Shown: in pieces, positions 36,467 to 45,709 of the stretch
How the letters are laid out: each line of letters starts with the position of its first letter
Position numbering within the stretch: position 1 is the stretch's first letter
Origin: Xanthomonas arboricola
Lineage (GTDB): Bacteria > Pseudomonadota > Gammaproteobacteria > Xanthomonadales > Xanthomonadaceae
DNA length: 64,000 bases
Assembly (NCBI RefSeq): GCF_002940665.1
Contig: NZ_MIGY01000001.1
Span: 124,001 to 188,000 of the forward strand
Reading direction: 5' to 3'
Translations under genes and position numbers: made by a program
The notes under the pieces: model-generated
What the model was told of the DNA's origin: nothing
Database searches by the model: none
The model's input: the letters and a program-made list of their open reading frames with translations, nothing else

Positions 36467-37558
36467 TCAGCGGTTGCGCAACAGGTCGCCGTAGACCACG
36501 TCATCGCCGCCGCTGCGCGCCGGGCCGGGCGCGTCGTACAGCACCAGCCAGCTGGGCGTGTCGCCGGCCAGGTGGCTGGGAAGGTTGCAGATCGCCTCGG
36601 CGCGGTCGCTGTCGGTGCCGTGCGGCAACACCGCCGATTCCAGCAGCTCGTGCTGAAAGCGCGCCGGCGCCTGGTTGGCGGCCAGCACCGCACGCGCGCC
36701 AGGCCATTTGAACAGGCGGATTTCGCCGTTCAGCACCATGGTCGGGCCGGCCAGCAGGTACAGGTCGTCGCCGGAATAATGCAGGTCGCGGATGCCCAGC
36801 CCGCCCAATTGCAGGAAGTGCTTGCGCAGCAGCGCGCCGTCTTCGTCCAGCGGCACCAGCCGCAGATGGTCGCCATGCGCCTGGACCCGGATCTCCAGCA
36901 GCGCCGACCAGCCGCGTAGCACCGGCCCGCGCAGGCCCAGCAGCAGGCGCTCGCCATCCACCACGATGCCTTCGATGTCGAAGCCGTTGTCCTTGCCGGG
37001 GATCTCCAGGAACGGGCCGAAGTGCGGGTCGTCGGCCAGCAGGTCGGTGAGCTGATTGTGTCTGGCATCGCCCTTGAGCCGCAGTGCGCGACGGCCGTCG
37101 GCGGCTTCGCGTACCAGGCGCGGGGTGCCGTCGGCATCGCGCTCGATCGGCAGGCAGGCCAGCAGGCGACGGTTGGCGTCGAGCTTGAGCTTGGTCAGGC
37201 GCTTGGCGTTTTCGGCATCGTCGCGACTGCGCTTGGCGTTCTTGCGCTTGAGCCCATGCGAGCCGATCACCCACAGCAATCCATCCGACAGCGCCATTCC
37301 TTCCAGATCCGCCTCCTCGGCCGCCTCGCCGGGCAGATCCAGCAACTCGGCCAATGCAAAGCTCTGCCCGTGGCCGAAGCGCAACGTCTCGTGCTGCACG
37401 GGGTCGAGCCTGCGCAGGCGATCCACGGCGCAGGCCTCGTCGCCGGCCACCCACAGCCAGTCATCGGTGAAGGCCGCGCCGGACAGATTGCTGTGCACCC
37501 GCGCACCGGGCGCGAACTCGAGACGGACGCTGTGCGGAATCAGGGTTTTCTTGGCCAT
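36467..37558 (-). CDS. DUF3616-family protein
   Basis: This 363-residue protein matches the DUF3616 pattern: a probable beta-propeller with [19 protein letters not shown] near the start, [21 protein letters not shown], and [23 protein letters not shown]. It has no signal peptide. The function is unknown to me; the repeated 'read-out' segments resemble propellers that bind small ligands. It lies 67 bases upstream of gltX on the same strand. Confidence 0.8.
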   Translation of the reverse strand: MAKKTLIPHSVRLEFAPGARVHSNLSGAAFTDDWLWVAGDEACAVDRLRRLDPVQHETLRFGHGQSFALAELLDLPGEAAEEADLEGMALSDGLLWVIGSHGLKRKNAKRSRDDAENAKRLTKLKLDANRRLLACLPIERDADGTPRLVREAADGRRALRLKGDARHNQLTDLLADDPHFGPFLEIPGKDNGFDIEGIVVDGERLLLGLRGPVLRGWSALLEIRVQAHGDHLRLVPLDEDGALLRKHFLQLGGLGIRDLHYSGDDLYLLAGPTMVLNGEIRLFKWPGARAVLAANQAPARFQHELLESAVLPHGTDSDRAEAICNLPSHLAGDTPSWLVLYDAPGPARSGGDDVVYGDLLRNR

Positions 37559-37694
37559 GGGAACCTGGTGGTTGGTGCAAGGGATGCGAGTGATGGCCGG
37601 CGCAGAACGGTCGGGGCGTACGCGTGGCGCGATGGGTCGCGGGCACCGACTGCGCTCGCCTGATGCTGCGCGCAGTGGCTGGCCGCGCGCCCGG

Positions 37695-38579
37695 TCAGTC
37701 GAACGTGGCCAGCCTGGCACGCACGAGCTGAGCGCCCAGTTGACCGACCCAATCGCGATCGTTGGCGACCTGGGCCTGCGCGCGGCTGGCCTCGAAGGCG
37801 GCAAAATCCAGCTCCGCATACGCCCACACGGCAGTGCCCTGGGTCTGTACCAGCACGCCATCGGCCGGGAAGCCGACATCCATCGGTGCGAACACCGCCG
37901 CTTCGCCGGTATTGACGTCCAGCGCCGGGCTCCACGGCGCTTGCCCGGCCGTGACCGATTGCGCGACGAACACGCGGTTTTCCAGCGCGCGCGCCAGGCA
38001 GCCGACGCGCACCCGCATCGCCCCGGCAGCGGTGTCGGTGCAACTGGGCACGATCAACAGCCGCGCGCCGGCCTCATATTGCGCGCGCACCGGCAGCGGA
38101 AACTCGCTGTCGTAGCAGATCGCGATCGCCGCACGCACGCCGTCCAGGTCGAACACCTTCAGCGCATCGCCCGGCTCGATCAGCCCGGTGGCCTTTTCGA
38201 AGCCGGTCAGCTGCAGCTTGTCCTGCCAGCCGTGCCGGCCATCGGGCGTGAACCAGTCGCTGCGGTTGCGGTAACGGCCCTGGCCCAGGTCCAGCAGAAA
38301 GCTGCCGGCAACCAGATGCAGCCGATGCTGGCGCGCCAGGCCGGCAAACAGCTCCAGCCACGGCGCACGCAGCGCCTGGATCGCCGCCAGCGACTCCGGC
38401 AATCCGGCAGAAATCTGCGTATCGAAGGTCGCGCCCAGTTCCAGCGCCAGATACTCCGGCAGCACCAGCAGGCGTGCGCCGGCGGCGGCAGCCTCGCCCA
38501 CCAGCGCGGACTGGCGTGCGGCGAACGCGGCGAAGTCGGCAGGTTTGCCGATCGGGTACTTGGCGACGGCAATTTTCAT
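37695..38579 (-). CDS. Carbon-nitrogen hydrolase (nitrilase superfamily)
   Basis: This 294-residue nitrilase-fold enzyme cleaves C-N bonds of amides or nitriles. The catalytic triad is visible: Glu in LLVLPEYLALE, Lys in WQDKLQLTGFE and Cys in AIAICYDSEFPLP. The pattern fits the branch fused or paired with acetyltransferases, and a GNAT gene lies 46 bases upstream on the same strand. The pair may handle one acylated amine or amide substrate; which one is unknown. Confidence 0.9.
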   Translation of the reverse strand: MKIAVAKYPIGKPADFAAFAARQSALVGEAAAAGARLLVLPEYLALELGATFDTQISAGLPESLAAIQALRAPWLELFAGLARQHRLHLVAGSFLLDLGQGRYRNRSDWFTPDGRHGWQDKLQLTGFEKATGLIEPGDALKVFDLDGVRAAIAICYDSEFPLPVRAQYEAGARLLIVPSCTDTAAGAMRVRVGCLARALENRVFVAQSVTAGQAPWSPALDVNTGEAAVFAPMDVGFPADGVLVQTQGTAVWAYAELDFAAFEASRAQAQVANDRDWVGQLGAQLVRARLATFD

Positions 38580-38625
38580 CTGCTGGCCTGATTGCGATTG
38601 ATCGATGGCGGAAGAAGTGACTCGG

Positions 38626-39237
38626 TCACGGCGGCAGTGGCCGCGTCCACACCCGCAGACTGTGGTCGATCTCGCCGTGTTGCAACTCCGCCCACGCCAA
38701 TTGCACGCGCATGTCCGGTTGCGGTGCATAGCCACGCTTGCGCCAGAACACATCGTTGGGTCGGTGATCGGCCGGCCTGCGCGGATCGTCCTGCGCGCGT
38801 TCCACCGAACAGAACGCGGTGAGCGCGAAGCGGCCCAGTGCGCGCGCATGCGCCTCGCGCTGGTCGAAAAATGCGTGGCCGATCCCCTGCCCGCGATATT
38901 CCGGCAGCAGCACCGATTCGCCGAAATAGAACACGCTGGCCGGCTCGATGCCGGCCGCACGAAACGGCGCATGGAAGGCCTCGCTGTCGTCGAGCAGCGG
39001 CAGCCCGGTGGAGGCGCCGATCACCGCATCGCCATCGCGTGCCAGCACGAACACGCTGTCCGGCGAGGCCGCGTAGGCGGCCAGATAGCCGCGCTCGTAA
39101 TCGGCGTCGCCTTCGTACAGGTATGGCCAGGCGCGGAACACCGCGATGCGCAGTTGCGCCACCGCAGCCAGATGCGGCAGTACCTGCGCGCCGCGCACCG
39201 TTTCGACAATCAGGGAGGAGCCGCTCATGCCGGCCAT
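38626..39237 (-). CDS. GNAT acetyltransferase paired with the nitrilase-family hydrolase
   Basis: This 203-residue GNAT enzyme has the acetyl-CoA motif VLLPEYRGQGIGHAFFDQRE and an N-terminal strand-helix of the family. It transfers an acetyl group to an amine. ATG 39237 is the first reasonable start; ATG 39228 is equally possible. It precedes the carbon-nitrogen hydrolase by 46 bases; the two activities occur fused or adjacent in other bacteria, so I infer one pathway. Confidence 0.85.
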   Translation of the reverse strand: MAGMSGSSLIVETVRGAQVLPHLAAVAQLRIAVFRAWPYLYEGDADYERGYLAAYAASPDSVFVLARDGDAVIGASTGLPLLDDSEAFHAPFRAAGIEPASVFYFGESVLLPEYRGQGIGHAFFDQREAHARALGRFALTAFCSVERAQDDPRRPADHRPNDVFWRKRGYAPQPDMRVQLAWAELQHGEIDHSLRVWTRPLPP

Positions 39238-39272
39238 GGTAAGCCAGCCTGGCGCAGCTGCGCCGCCGTGGG

Positions 39273-39695
39273 TCAGAGCAGCCAGCCGCCATTGCCCGGA
39301 GCCGCCGCAGCCGGCTGCTGCCACAGCAACCACACCGCCGCCTCCTCGCTGGCCAGCAGCACGCCGAACAGTGCATCGGTGCTGCGCGCCCAGTAGCTGC
39401 CGTTGCTCAACCGCTGCCACGGCCCGTAGCGCCGCGGACGCATGCTGTCTGTCTCCACATCTTGCCGCTGCGCCGCCTGCAGGAATCCGCTGCCGCCCAG
39501 GCGCAGTGCCTGCGCGGTGCCCGCATGCAGGCGCAGGCCGATCACCCCCCGGCGTCCATCGCGGCGCAGGGGCAAGGCCGACAATGGCGAAGCTTCCCAA
39601 CACTGCGGCAGCGCTGCGGGAAGCAGCGCCACCGTGTCGATCCCGGCGGGCAGCAAGCGCTGCGCCCGCCGGTGCAACTGTGCGTGAGCGCGCAT
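39273..39695 (-). CDS. Hypothetical protein downstream of creD
   Basis: This 140-residue basic protein starts seven bases after the creD stop, with GAGG inside the end of creD as ribosome site. It has conserved-looking tryptophans (YGPWQRLSNGSYWARS, WLLWQQP) and one moderately hydrophobic segment near residue 110, but no clear signal. I do not recognise a family. Its position makes it the last gene of the creBCD operon. Confidence 0.65.
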   Translation of the reverse strand: MRAHAQLHRRAQRLLPAGIDTVALLPAALPQCWEASPLSALPLRRDGRRGVIGLRLHAGTAQALRLGGSGFLQAAQRQDVETDSMRPRRYGPWQRLSNGSYWARSTDALFGVLLASEEAAVWLLWQQPAAAAPGNGGWLL

Positions 39696-39702
39696 GCCGG
39701 CC

Positions 39703-41022
39703 TCAGCGCAGGCTGTTGCCAAGCTCGTACCAATCGAGCTTGCGGGTGACCCACATGATGCTGGCCAGAATGCCGAACAGCAGCAGCGATCCCATCAGCA
39801 GTGCGTTGTCTTCGGAGATCAACAGGCTGTAGAGCACCCCGTACAACGCGGTGAGCATCGCCGAGAACCCGGCTGCACGCACCCAGCTGCGCAACACCCC
39901 GGACAGATAGAAGAACTGCAGGCCGATACACGCCGCGGCCGAGACCAGATACGCCTGCCAGAACGCGATGTGCTCGGAAAGGCTCAACAGCAGCAGGAAG
40001 AAGATCGCCAGCGCCAGACCCACCAGCAGGTATTGCAGGGGATGGATCGGCAAACGCTTGATCAACTCGAACAACACGAATGCCACGAAGGTCAACACCA
40101 CGAACAGGATGCCGTACTTGCTGGCCCGGTCGGCCTGGGTGTACACGTCCACCGGATCGACCAGCCGCACTTCCAGCGTATCCAGCGCCGACTGGCTGGA
40201 CTGCAGCTGCGTCTGCGCACCGGTGGCCAGCGACGACAACGACCAACTCGCATCGAAACCGCGCTGGCCGATCGTCGGCGCATTCGGCAAGAAGCGCCCG
40301 CCAAACAGCGGATGCGGCCAGGCCGAGCGCAGGGCGATGTCGTTGTTGTCGGCAATCGGTGCGATCGCCAGGCTGCGGGTGCCATCCAGCACGAAGGACA
40401 TCTCCACCAGGTTGCCATCGCCCAGCGTGCCGGCCAGCGCATCGCTCAACGGCTGCAGATCGGCATGGATACCGGCCGAGCGCCCCGCCAGGCCGCCGGC
40501 CCCGCTCTCCAGCGGCAAGCTGCGGCCGTCCACCCGCAGGCTCGGCGTGCCGACCAGGCCGCGCACATCGGAAATACCCACCGCCAGATGCGGCCGACCA
40601 TAGCTGCGACCGGCCACGGCCGGATAGGCGAACGGGTCGAACTCGGCCTTGAGCCCGGCCTTCCACGAATACACCTGCACGCGGAACAGGCCGATCTTGC
40701 GCTCGGACGGGGTGAGCTCGCCGCTCAGGGTGAGCGTGCGCGGGGTCTGCAGCAGCTGGCCCTCGCGCTTGCGCCAGACCTTGCGCGGGTTGCCCTGTTC
40801 GTCGGGCTCGGTGACCTGCACGTCCTCGGTAAACGGCAGCACCCGCACCGGCGCGATGAACTGCTGCTCGCCGGCCTTGCTCTGCGCCACCCGCTCCACC
40901 GCCTCGTCGCGGTAACGCGCACGGTCCTGCACCGTGCCGCGGATCAACAGCAATGGAATCAGCAGCAACAGGATCAATCCGCCAATGGTGGCGAAGCGCA
41001 ACAACAGTTTCAGGGATTTCAT
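39703..41022 (-). CDS. creD: Inner-membrane protein CreD
   Basis: This 439-residue protein has an N-terminal signal-anchor helix, a large periplasmic domain (about residues 35-290) and a block of five or six C-terminal helices, as in CreD. CreD is controlled by the CreBC system and affects envelope integrity and beta-lactam response. RPHLAVGISDVRGL and YGILFVVLTFVAFVLFEL are characteristic family segments. It follows creC by about 130 bases. Confidence 0.92.
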   Translation of the reverse strand: MKSLKLLLRFATIGGLILLLLIPLLLIRGTVQDRARYRDEAVERVAQSKAGEQQFIAPVRVLPFTEDVQVTEPDEQGNPRKVWRKREGQLLQTPRTLTLSGELTPSERKIGLFRVQVYSWKAGLKAEFDPFAYPAVAGRSYGRPHLAVGISDVRGLVGTPSLRVDGRSLPLESGAGGLAGRSAGIHADLQPLSDALAGTLGDGNLVEMSFVLDGTRSLAIAPIADNNDIALRSAWPHPLFGGRFLPNAPTIGQRGFDASWSLSSLATGAQTQLQSSQSALDTLEVRLVDPVDVYTQADRASKYGILFVVLTFVAFVLFELIKRLPIHPLQYLLVGLALAIFFLLLLSLSEHIAFWQAYLVSAAACIGLQFFYLSGVLRSWVRAAGFSAMLTALYGVLYSLLISEDNALLMGSLLLFGILASIMWVTRKLDWYELGNSLR

Positions 41023-41150
41023 CGACCTTCCTCAGTCTGGGAGGTCGCCAGGGTGCGGTGCGCCGGTGTCGGGGATTTGAGGCGAATTTGAAGCCAATGT
41101 GAAGTGGATCATCGGACGGCGACTCGGTCGTGCCGGGCCGAAGCCTTGCA

Positions 41151-42599
41151 TCAGCCAGCCGGCAGCCGCAGCGTCGCCAACGCGCCGCCGCCCTCGCGGT
41201 TGCCCAGCGTGGCCTCGCCGCCATGCAGGCGCGCGACTTCGCGTACGAACGGCAGGCCAAGGCCGGAGCTGCGTTGTCCGGTCTGCGGGCGGGCCAGCGA
41301 ATAGAAACGCTCGAACACCCGTTCCAGTGCGTAGTCCGGCACGCCGCTGCCGCGGTCCTGCACTACCAGCTGCACCTGCCCCTTGAGTACCTGCGCACGC
41401 AGCTGGACGGTGCTGCCCTGCGGCGAGAACGCGATGGCATTTTCCAGCAGGTTGATCAGCGCCTGGCGCAGCAGGAATCCATCGCCCAGCACGGACTGCT
41501 CGCGCGCCGTAGCGGATGCGGCATCGCTTTCCAGCAGCACGCCGGCCGCTCTCGCACGCGGCAGCACCGCATCCAGGACGGCCTGCAGCAAGCCAGCCAC
41601 CGCGATACGCTCGCGCGTCTGCAGCCAGCCGTGCTGTTCCACCTCGGCCAGTGCGAGCAGCTTGTCGATGGTCTCGGTCAGGCGCAGCTCCTGCGCGCGG
41701 ATGCTGGCGACAAAGTGCTGGCGATCGGCTTCCGGCAGTGGCTCGCTCAACAATTCGGACGCACCCCGGATTGCCGCCAGCGGGCTCTTCATCTCGTGCG
41801 TCAGCGACTGCACGTACTGCTCCACGTAGGCCTTGCCTTCCAGCTTGCGCCGCATGCTTTCCAGCGCCTGGCCCAGGTCGCCGATTTCATCGCCGCGCGG
41901 TTTGGGCGGCGGCACCGGTACGCCCGCGCTCACCGCCTGCGCGTAGCGATTGAGCCGGCCGATGCCGCGCATCAGCCACCAGGTCATCCAGATGCCGATC
42001 AGCGCGGAAATGCCGATCAGCCAGGCACCGCGCTGCAGGATGTTGCGCTGGCTGGCCTCGATGAACGGGTCGATGCTGCGATTGGGCTGCGCCAGCGTCA
42101 GTACGCCGATCAACCTGGCCGGGTCATTCGGCGCGTAGATCGGCGCGGCCACATGCATCACCGTGGCGGTCGGGTCGCCATCGACCTCGGGGCTGGAGCG
42201 GGCGCCATATTCGCCGCGCAAGGTGCGATAGACATCGTTCCAGCGCGAGTTGTCGCGGCCCACATCGCGCCCCAGCGAATCGAACACCACCACGCCGCGT
42301 GCGTCGGTCACGGTGACGCGGTAGGCCACGTTGTTCTTGCGGAACCGCCACACCCAGGCCTTGGGATCGCGCCGCTGCGCCTGCGCCAGGTTGCGCGCGA
42401 AACTGCCGTTGGCGATGGTGCCGGCAGCCAGCTCGCCGCCGGCCATTTCCGCCAGTACATTGGCCGCATCCACCAGCGTGGATTCCATCGCCTGGCGCAC
42501 GCCCGGCTTGACCTCGTTGACGAACACCCGCATCACGAAGAACGCGGCCAATCCGACGATCAGAAAGAAGCCCAGAAACAGCTTGAGACCGAGCCGCAT
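41151..42599 (-). CDS. creC: Sensor histidine kinase CreC
   Basis: This 482-residue sensor has two transmembrane helices (about 5-25 and 190-210) around a periplasmic domain, then HAMP, a dimerisation helix with the phospho-acceptor His in SLTHEMKSPLAAIRG, and an ATPase domain with N-box LLENAIAF and G-boxes DRGSGVPD and GLGLPFVREV. It should respond to envelope or carbon-source signals and phosphorylate CreB. It lies 48 bases after creB. Confidence 0.92.
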   Translation of the reverse strand: MRLGLKLFLGFFLIVGLAAFFVMRVFVNEVKPGVRQAMESTLVDAANVLAEMAGGELAAGTIANGSFARNLAQAQRRDPKAWVWRFRKNNVAYRVTVTDARGVVVFDSLGRDVGRDNSRWNDVYRTLRGEYGARSSPEVDGDPTATVMHVAAPIYAPNDPARLIGVLTLAQPNRSIDPFIEASQRNILQRGAWLIGISALIGIWMTWWLMRGIGRLNRYAQAVSAGVPVPPPKPRGDEIGDLGQALESMRRKLEGKAYVEQYVQSLTHEMKSPLAAIRGASELLSEPLPEADRQHFVASIRAQELRLTETIDKLLALAEVEQHGWLQTRERIAVAGLLQAVLDAVLPRARAAGVLLESDAASATAREQSVLGDGFLLRQALINLLENAIAFSPQGSTVQLRAQVLKGQVQLVVQDRGSGVPDYALERVFERFYSLARPQTGQRSSGLGLPFVREVARLHGGEATLGNREGGGALATLRLPAG

Positions 42600-42647
42600 C
42601 TCAGGCCCCGGCCGGGAGAACAACGTGACGCCTGCGCTCGGCCACGT

Positions 42648-43340
42648 CTATAGCTCCAGCGCGTAGCCGAGGCCACGATGGGTGCGGATCGGGTCGGCCG
42701 GCACGCCGGCCTGGCGCAACTTGCCGCGCAGCGTCTTGATATGGGTGTCCACGGTGCGGTCTGCGCTGTCGGCAGCAGCGTCCCAGCCGCGGTCCATCAG
42801 CTGCGCGCGGCTCAGGATCGCGCCGGGGCGCTGCAACAGGGCCGACAGCAGCGCGTATTCGTAGCGGGTCAGCGGCAGCAACGCATCGCCGTAACGGATG
42901 CGGCTGCCCTCGCGATCGATCGCAAACGCGCCATGCGGCTGCCAGCCAGTGTCCGGTACGGCGGCCACATTGCGACGCCGCAGCCGCGCGCGCACCCGCG
43001 CCACCAGTTCGCGCGGGGAGAACGGCTTGGCCATGTAGTCGTCGGCGCCCAGTTCCAGGCCGAGCACGCGGTCGATCTCATCGTTGCGCGCGGTCAGGAA
43101 GATCACCGGCACATCGCTGAAACCGCGCAGCGCGCGGCACACCTCGAAGCCGTTGATGTCCGGCAGGCCCACGTCCAGCACCACCACATCGGCCGGGTCG
43201 GCACGCAGCCGCGCCAATGCGTCGCGGCCCAGCAGGCAATGCTCGGGCGCATAGCCTTCGCTGCGCAGCGCGTACAGCACCGTATCGGCAATGGCGGCTT
43301 CGTCTTCGACGACAAGCACGCGGGCGGGGGACTCGGACAT
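42648..43340 (-). CDS. creB: Response regulator CreB (OmpR family)
   Basis: This 230-residue regulator has a receiver domain (VLVVEDEAA, phospho-acceptor in VVVLDVGLPD, FLTARND, KPFSPREL) and a C-terminal winged helix (YEYALLSALLQRPGAILSR, RTVDTHIKTLRGKLR, GYALEL). It heads the creBCD operon and is divergent from rlmJ across 46 bases. ATG 43340 is preferred over 43352, because it aligns with the family start. Confidence 0.92.
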   Translation of the reverse strand: MSESPARVLVVEDEAAIADTVLYALRSEGYAPEHCLLGRDALARLRADPADVVVLDVGLPDINGFEVCRALRGFSDVPVIFLTARNDEIDRVLGLELGADDYMAKPFSPRELVARVRARLRRRNVAAVPDTGWQPHGAFAIDREGSRIRYGDALLPLTRYEYALLSALLQRPGAILSRAQLMDRGWDAAADSADRTVDTHIKTLRGKLRQAGVPADPIRTHRGLGYALEL

Positions 43341-43386
43341 GGCGCGCAGCATAGCCGCATGCTGGCGCGGCCCGTACACTGCCGCG

Positions 43387-44295
43387 ATGAACTATCGCCA
43401 CGCCTTCCATGCCGGCAACCATGCCGACGTGCTCAAGCACATCGCCTTGCTGGCGCTGATCGACACCCTCAAACGCAAGGACACCCCGTTCTTCGTGCTC
43501 GACACCCACGCCGGGCGCGGGCGCTACCAGCTCGGCGGCGAGGAAAGCCGCAAGACCAACGAGGCCGATGCCGGGGTGATGCGGCTGATGGCCGAATCGA
43601 CCCTGCCCGAGGTGGTCGAACGCTATCTGCGCGCGGTGCAGGCCGACAACCAGGGCGTCGCCCGCCCGGCCACGCCCGGCCAGAAGCCGGCACGCCCCAC
43701 CGCCGGCATCCAGATCAACCATTACCCCGGCTCGCCGCTGCTGGCAGCGCAGGCGTTGCGCGAACAGGACCGCATGGCGTTCTGCGAGTTGCAGCCGGAA
43801 GAGGCCGAGGCGCTCAAGCGCCTGTTCGCCAGGGACAACCGCGTGCGCGTGCATGCCGGCGATGGCTACGAGGCGATTCGCGCATTCGTGCCGCCGCGCG
43901 CGGGCGAAACCAGGATCGGCCGCGGGCTGGTGCTGATCGACCCGCCGTACGAGGCGCAGGAGGCCGAGTACCCGCAGGTCATCCACAGCGTGCGCGAGAC
44001 TCTGGCGCGCTGGCCGCAGGCGATCTGCATGGTGTGGTACCCGATCAAGCTGCGCCGCAGCCTGCAGCCGTTCATGCGCAAGGCCGCCACGCTGCCGGCC
44101 AAGTCGGTGCTGGTGGCCGAGCTGCAGGTGCGCGCGGACGACTCACCGCTGCGCCTGACCGGCAGCGGGTTGCTGATCGTCAATGCACCGTGGCAGTTCG
44201 ACCAGGTGCTGGCGCCCGCGCTGCCGGTGCTGAAGCAGCATCTCGGCGAGGCCGGCGCCTCGACCCGGCTGGAGTGGCTGCGCCAGGACGCCTGA
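43387..44295 (+). CDS. rlmJ: 23S rRNA (adenine-2030-N6)-methyltransferase
   Basis: This 302-residue methyltransferase modifies A2030 of 23S rRNA. The start MNYRHAFHAGNHADVLKH is the RlmJ signature; the catalytic motif is LIDPPYE (a DPPY variant) and the AdoMet-binding segments are VLDTHAGRGRY and GDGYEAI. Length matches the family. It is divergent from creB. No operon partner follows. Confidence 0.95.
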   Translation: MNYRHAFHAGNHADVLKHIALLALIDTLKRKDTPFFVLDTHAGRGRYQLGGEESRKTNEADAGVMRLMAESTLPEVVERYLRAVQADNQGVARPATPGQKPARPTAGIQINHYPGSPLLAAQALREQDRMAFCELQPEEAEALKRLFARDNRVRVHAGDGYEAIRAFVPPRAGETRIGRGLVLIDPPYEAQEAEYPQVIHSVRETLARWPQAICMVWYPIKLRRSLQPFMRKAATLPAKSVLVAELQVRADDSPLRLTGSGLLIVNAPWQFDQVLAPALPVLKQHLGEAGASTRLEWLRQDA

Positions 44296-44485
44296 GTCAT
44301 CGGTGGCGGCGCTTCCTCGCGCTGACAAACGCGGCGCCACACTCACGGCTGGATCACAGTATCGCTCGGTACAGTGGCGAGGGAAGCAATGCCACCCCCT
44401 GACGGCCCCAGCGGCGCACCGGATTCGTTCACGGTCGTGCCCTGGGCGGGTGCCAGAATCTTCCGATCTTTAAGGAACACCGGTC

Positions 44486-45028
44486 ATGGCCATTCGTAAT
44501 CGCATGCCTCCCTGGCATGAAAATTTCTGCCTGCCCAATGGCCGCACCCTTCTGCTCCGCCCGATCCGCCCCGAGGACGGTCCGCCGCTGCAGGGCGCTT
44601 TCAGCCTGTTGGGACCGGAGGAAATCCGCGCGCGCTTTGTGCGTTCCTCCGCCGAAATCACCCCGGAGATGGTGCAGCGCCTGACCCATCCCAACCCCAA
44701 GAGCGAAATCGTGCTGGTGGCCGCCGAACAGCTGCCGCCGGGCGAAGCGCTGGTGGGCGCGGTGGCGCGCGCGGCGCTGGTGCCAGGCACCCGCCAAGCC
44801 GAGTACACCATCCTGGTCAGCAGCTTCGTCGCCGGCCAAGGGCTAGGACGGCAGCTGATGCGCAAGCTGGTCAAGTGGGCACGGCGCAAGTACCTGGATT
44901 GCCTGTTCGGCGACGTGCTGCAAAGCAATATGCCGATGCTGCAGCTGGCCGAATCGCTGGGCTTCAAGCCGCAGCCGCATCCGGATTCGCCGGAGCTGGT
45001 GCGGATGGTGCTCGAACTGGATGCCTGA
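44486..45028 (+). CDS. GNAT-family acetyltransferase (Pat-like domain)
   Basis: This 180-residue protein has a GNAT fold with LLLRPIRPEDGPPLQGAF at its start, as in the acetyltransferase domain of Pat/YfiQ protein acetylases, and an acetyl-CoA motif FVAGQGLGRQLMRKLVKWA. It lacks the acyl-CoA synthetase-like half. It may acetylate proteins; the substrate is inferred only. A clear AAGGAACACCGGTC site precedes ATG 44486. Confidence 0.85.
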   Translation: MAIRNRMPPWHENFCLPNGRTLLLRPIRPEDGPPLQGAFSLLGPEEIRARFVRSSAEITPEMVQRLTHPNPKSEIVLVAAEQLPPGEALVGAVARAALVPGTRQAEYTILVSSFVAGQGLGRQLMRKLVKWARRKYLDCLFGDVLQSNMPMLQLAESLGFKPQPHPDSPELVRMVLELDA

Positions 45029-45064
45029 GGGCTGGGATTCGGGATTCGGGAACCGGTTAGAGCA

Positions 45065-45209
45065 GGATCTGCGGCTTGGCTGCAGGGTCCTTGCCCGCCC
45101 ACCATCGCGGGACACGCCGCAAGTACGTCCCTGTAGGCTCTGGCGCGGCATCCATGCCGCTCAAGGTCCCGCGACGGTGAGCGGGCAAGGACCTGTCGGG
45201 ATGGTCGGT
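45065..45209 (+). repeat. Palindromic dispersed repeat, copy C
   Basis: This is the best-preserved copy. The left arm runs from 45089 (CCTTGCCCGCCCACCATCGC) and the right arm ends at 45190 (GGTGAGCGGGCAAGG); the arms pair over 26 bases with three mismatches. The inner hairpin GCGGCATCCATGCCGC is at 45145-45160. Confidence 0.9.
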
Positions 45210-45320
45210 AGGCATAGTGCGAACAGGCACGGTGTCCTGCTCGGGCAAGGACGCGTCCGCTCGTTCCGCAACAAAGCCAGGGCAGCGGACCAGCTTTTCA
45301 AACAACCGACCAACCGTCTG

Positions 45321-45430
45321 GTGCGGCGCCCTCGCCGATTGCGGGACCGTGTGGCGGCATGGATGCCGCCACCGAGCCCCCAGGGACGGGTTCACGGCGT
45401 GTCCCGCGAGCGGTGAGGACGCCGCGCGCC
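45321..45430 (-). repeat. Palindromic dispersed repeat, copy F (inverted)
   Basis: This copy is inverted relative to C and D, with arms GCGGCGCCCTCGCC and GGTGAGGACGCCGC and inner hairpin GGCGGCATGGATGCCGCC at 45353-45370. It resembles copy E at 22311-22413 more than C. Confidence 0.85.
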
Positions 45431-45453
45431 CGACTTACCCAGCTTTGATTGTT

Positions 45454-45597
45454 GATCTGTCGCTTGGCTGCAGGCCCTTACCCGCCCACCATCGCAGGAC
45501 ACGCCGCAAGGACGTCCCTGTAGGCTCTGGCGCGGCATCGATGCCGCTCAAGGTCCCGCGACGGTGAGCGGGCAAGGACCTGTCGGGATGGTCGGTA
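45454..45597 (+). repeat. Palindromic dispersed repeat, copy D
   Basis: This copy is nearly identical to copy C over 145 bases (GATCTG, CGCTTGGCTGCAGG, GCAAGGACCTGTCGGGATGG). It lies 112 bases upstream of mfd. Confidence 0.9.
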
Positions 45598-45709
45598 TGT
45601 ATCTGGCGGGAGCGCCGCATATCCGACCAACGTGGCGCAGGTAGCTCGACGCCGGCTTTCACGCCGGATGGACCGGCCGCGGTGGGTGCTCTGATAAAAT
45701 TACCGGCTG

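Larger units (their letters stand above)
45029..45709. other. Repeat-filled gap upstream of mfd
   Basis: This 681-base gap holds three copies of the dispersed palindrome (C, F, D) with alternating orientation. Its last 30 bases contain TGATAAAAT at 45691-45699, a good -10-like element for mfd. Confidence 0.7.
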
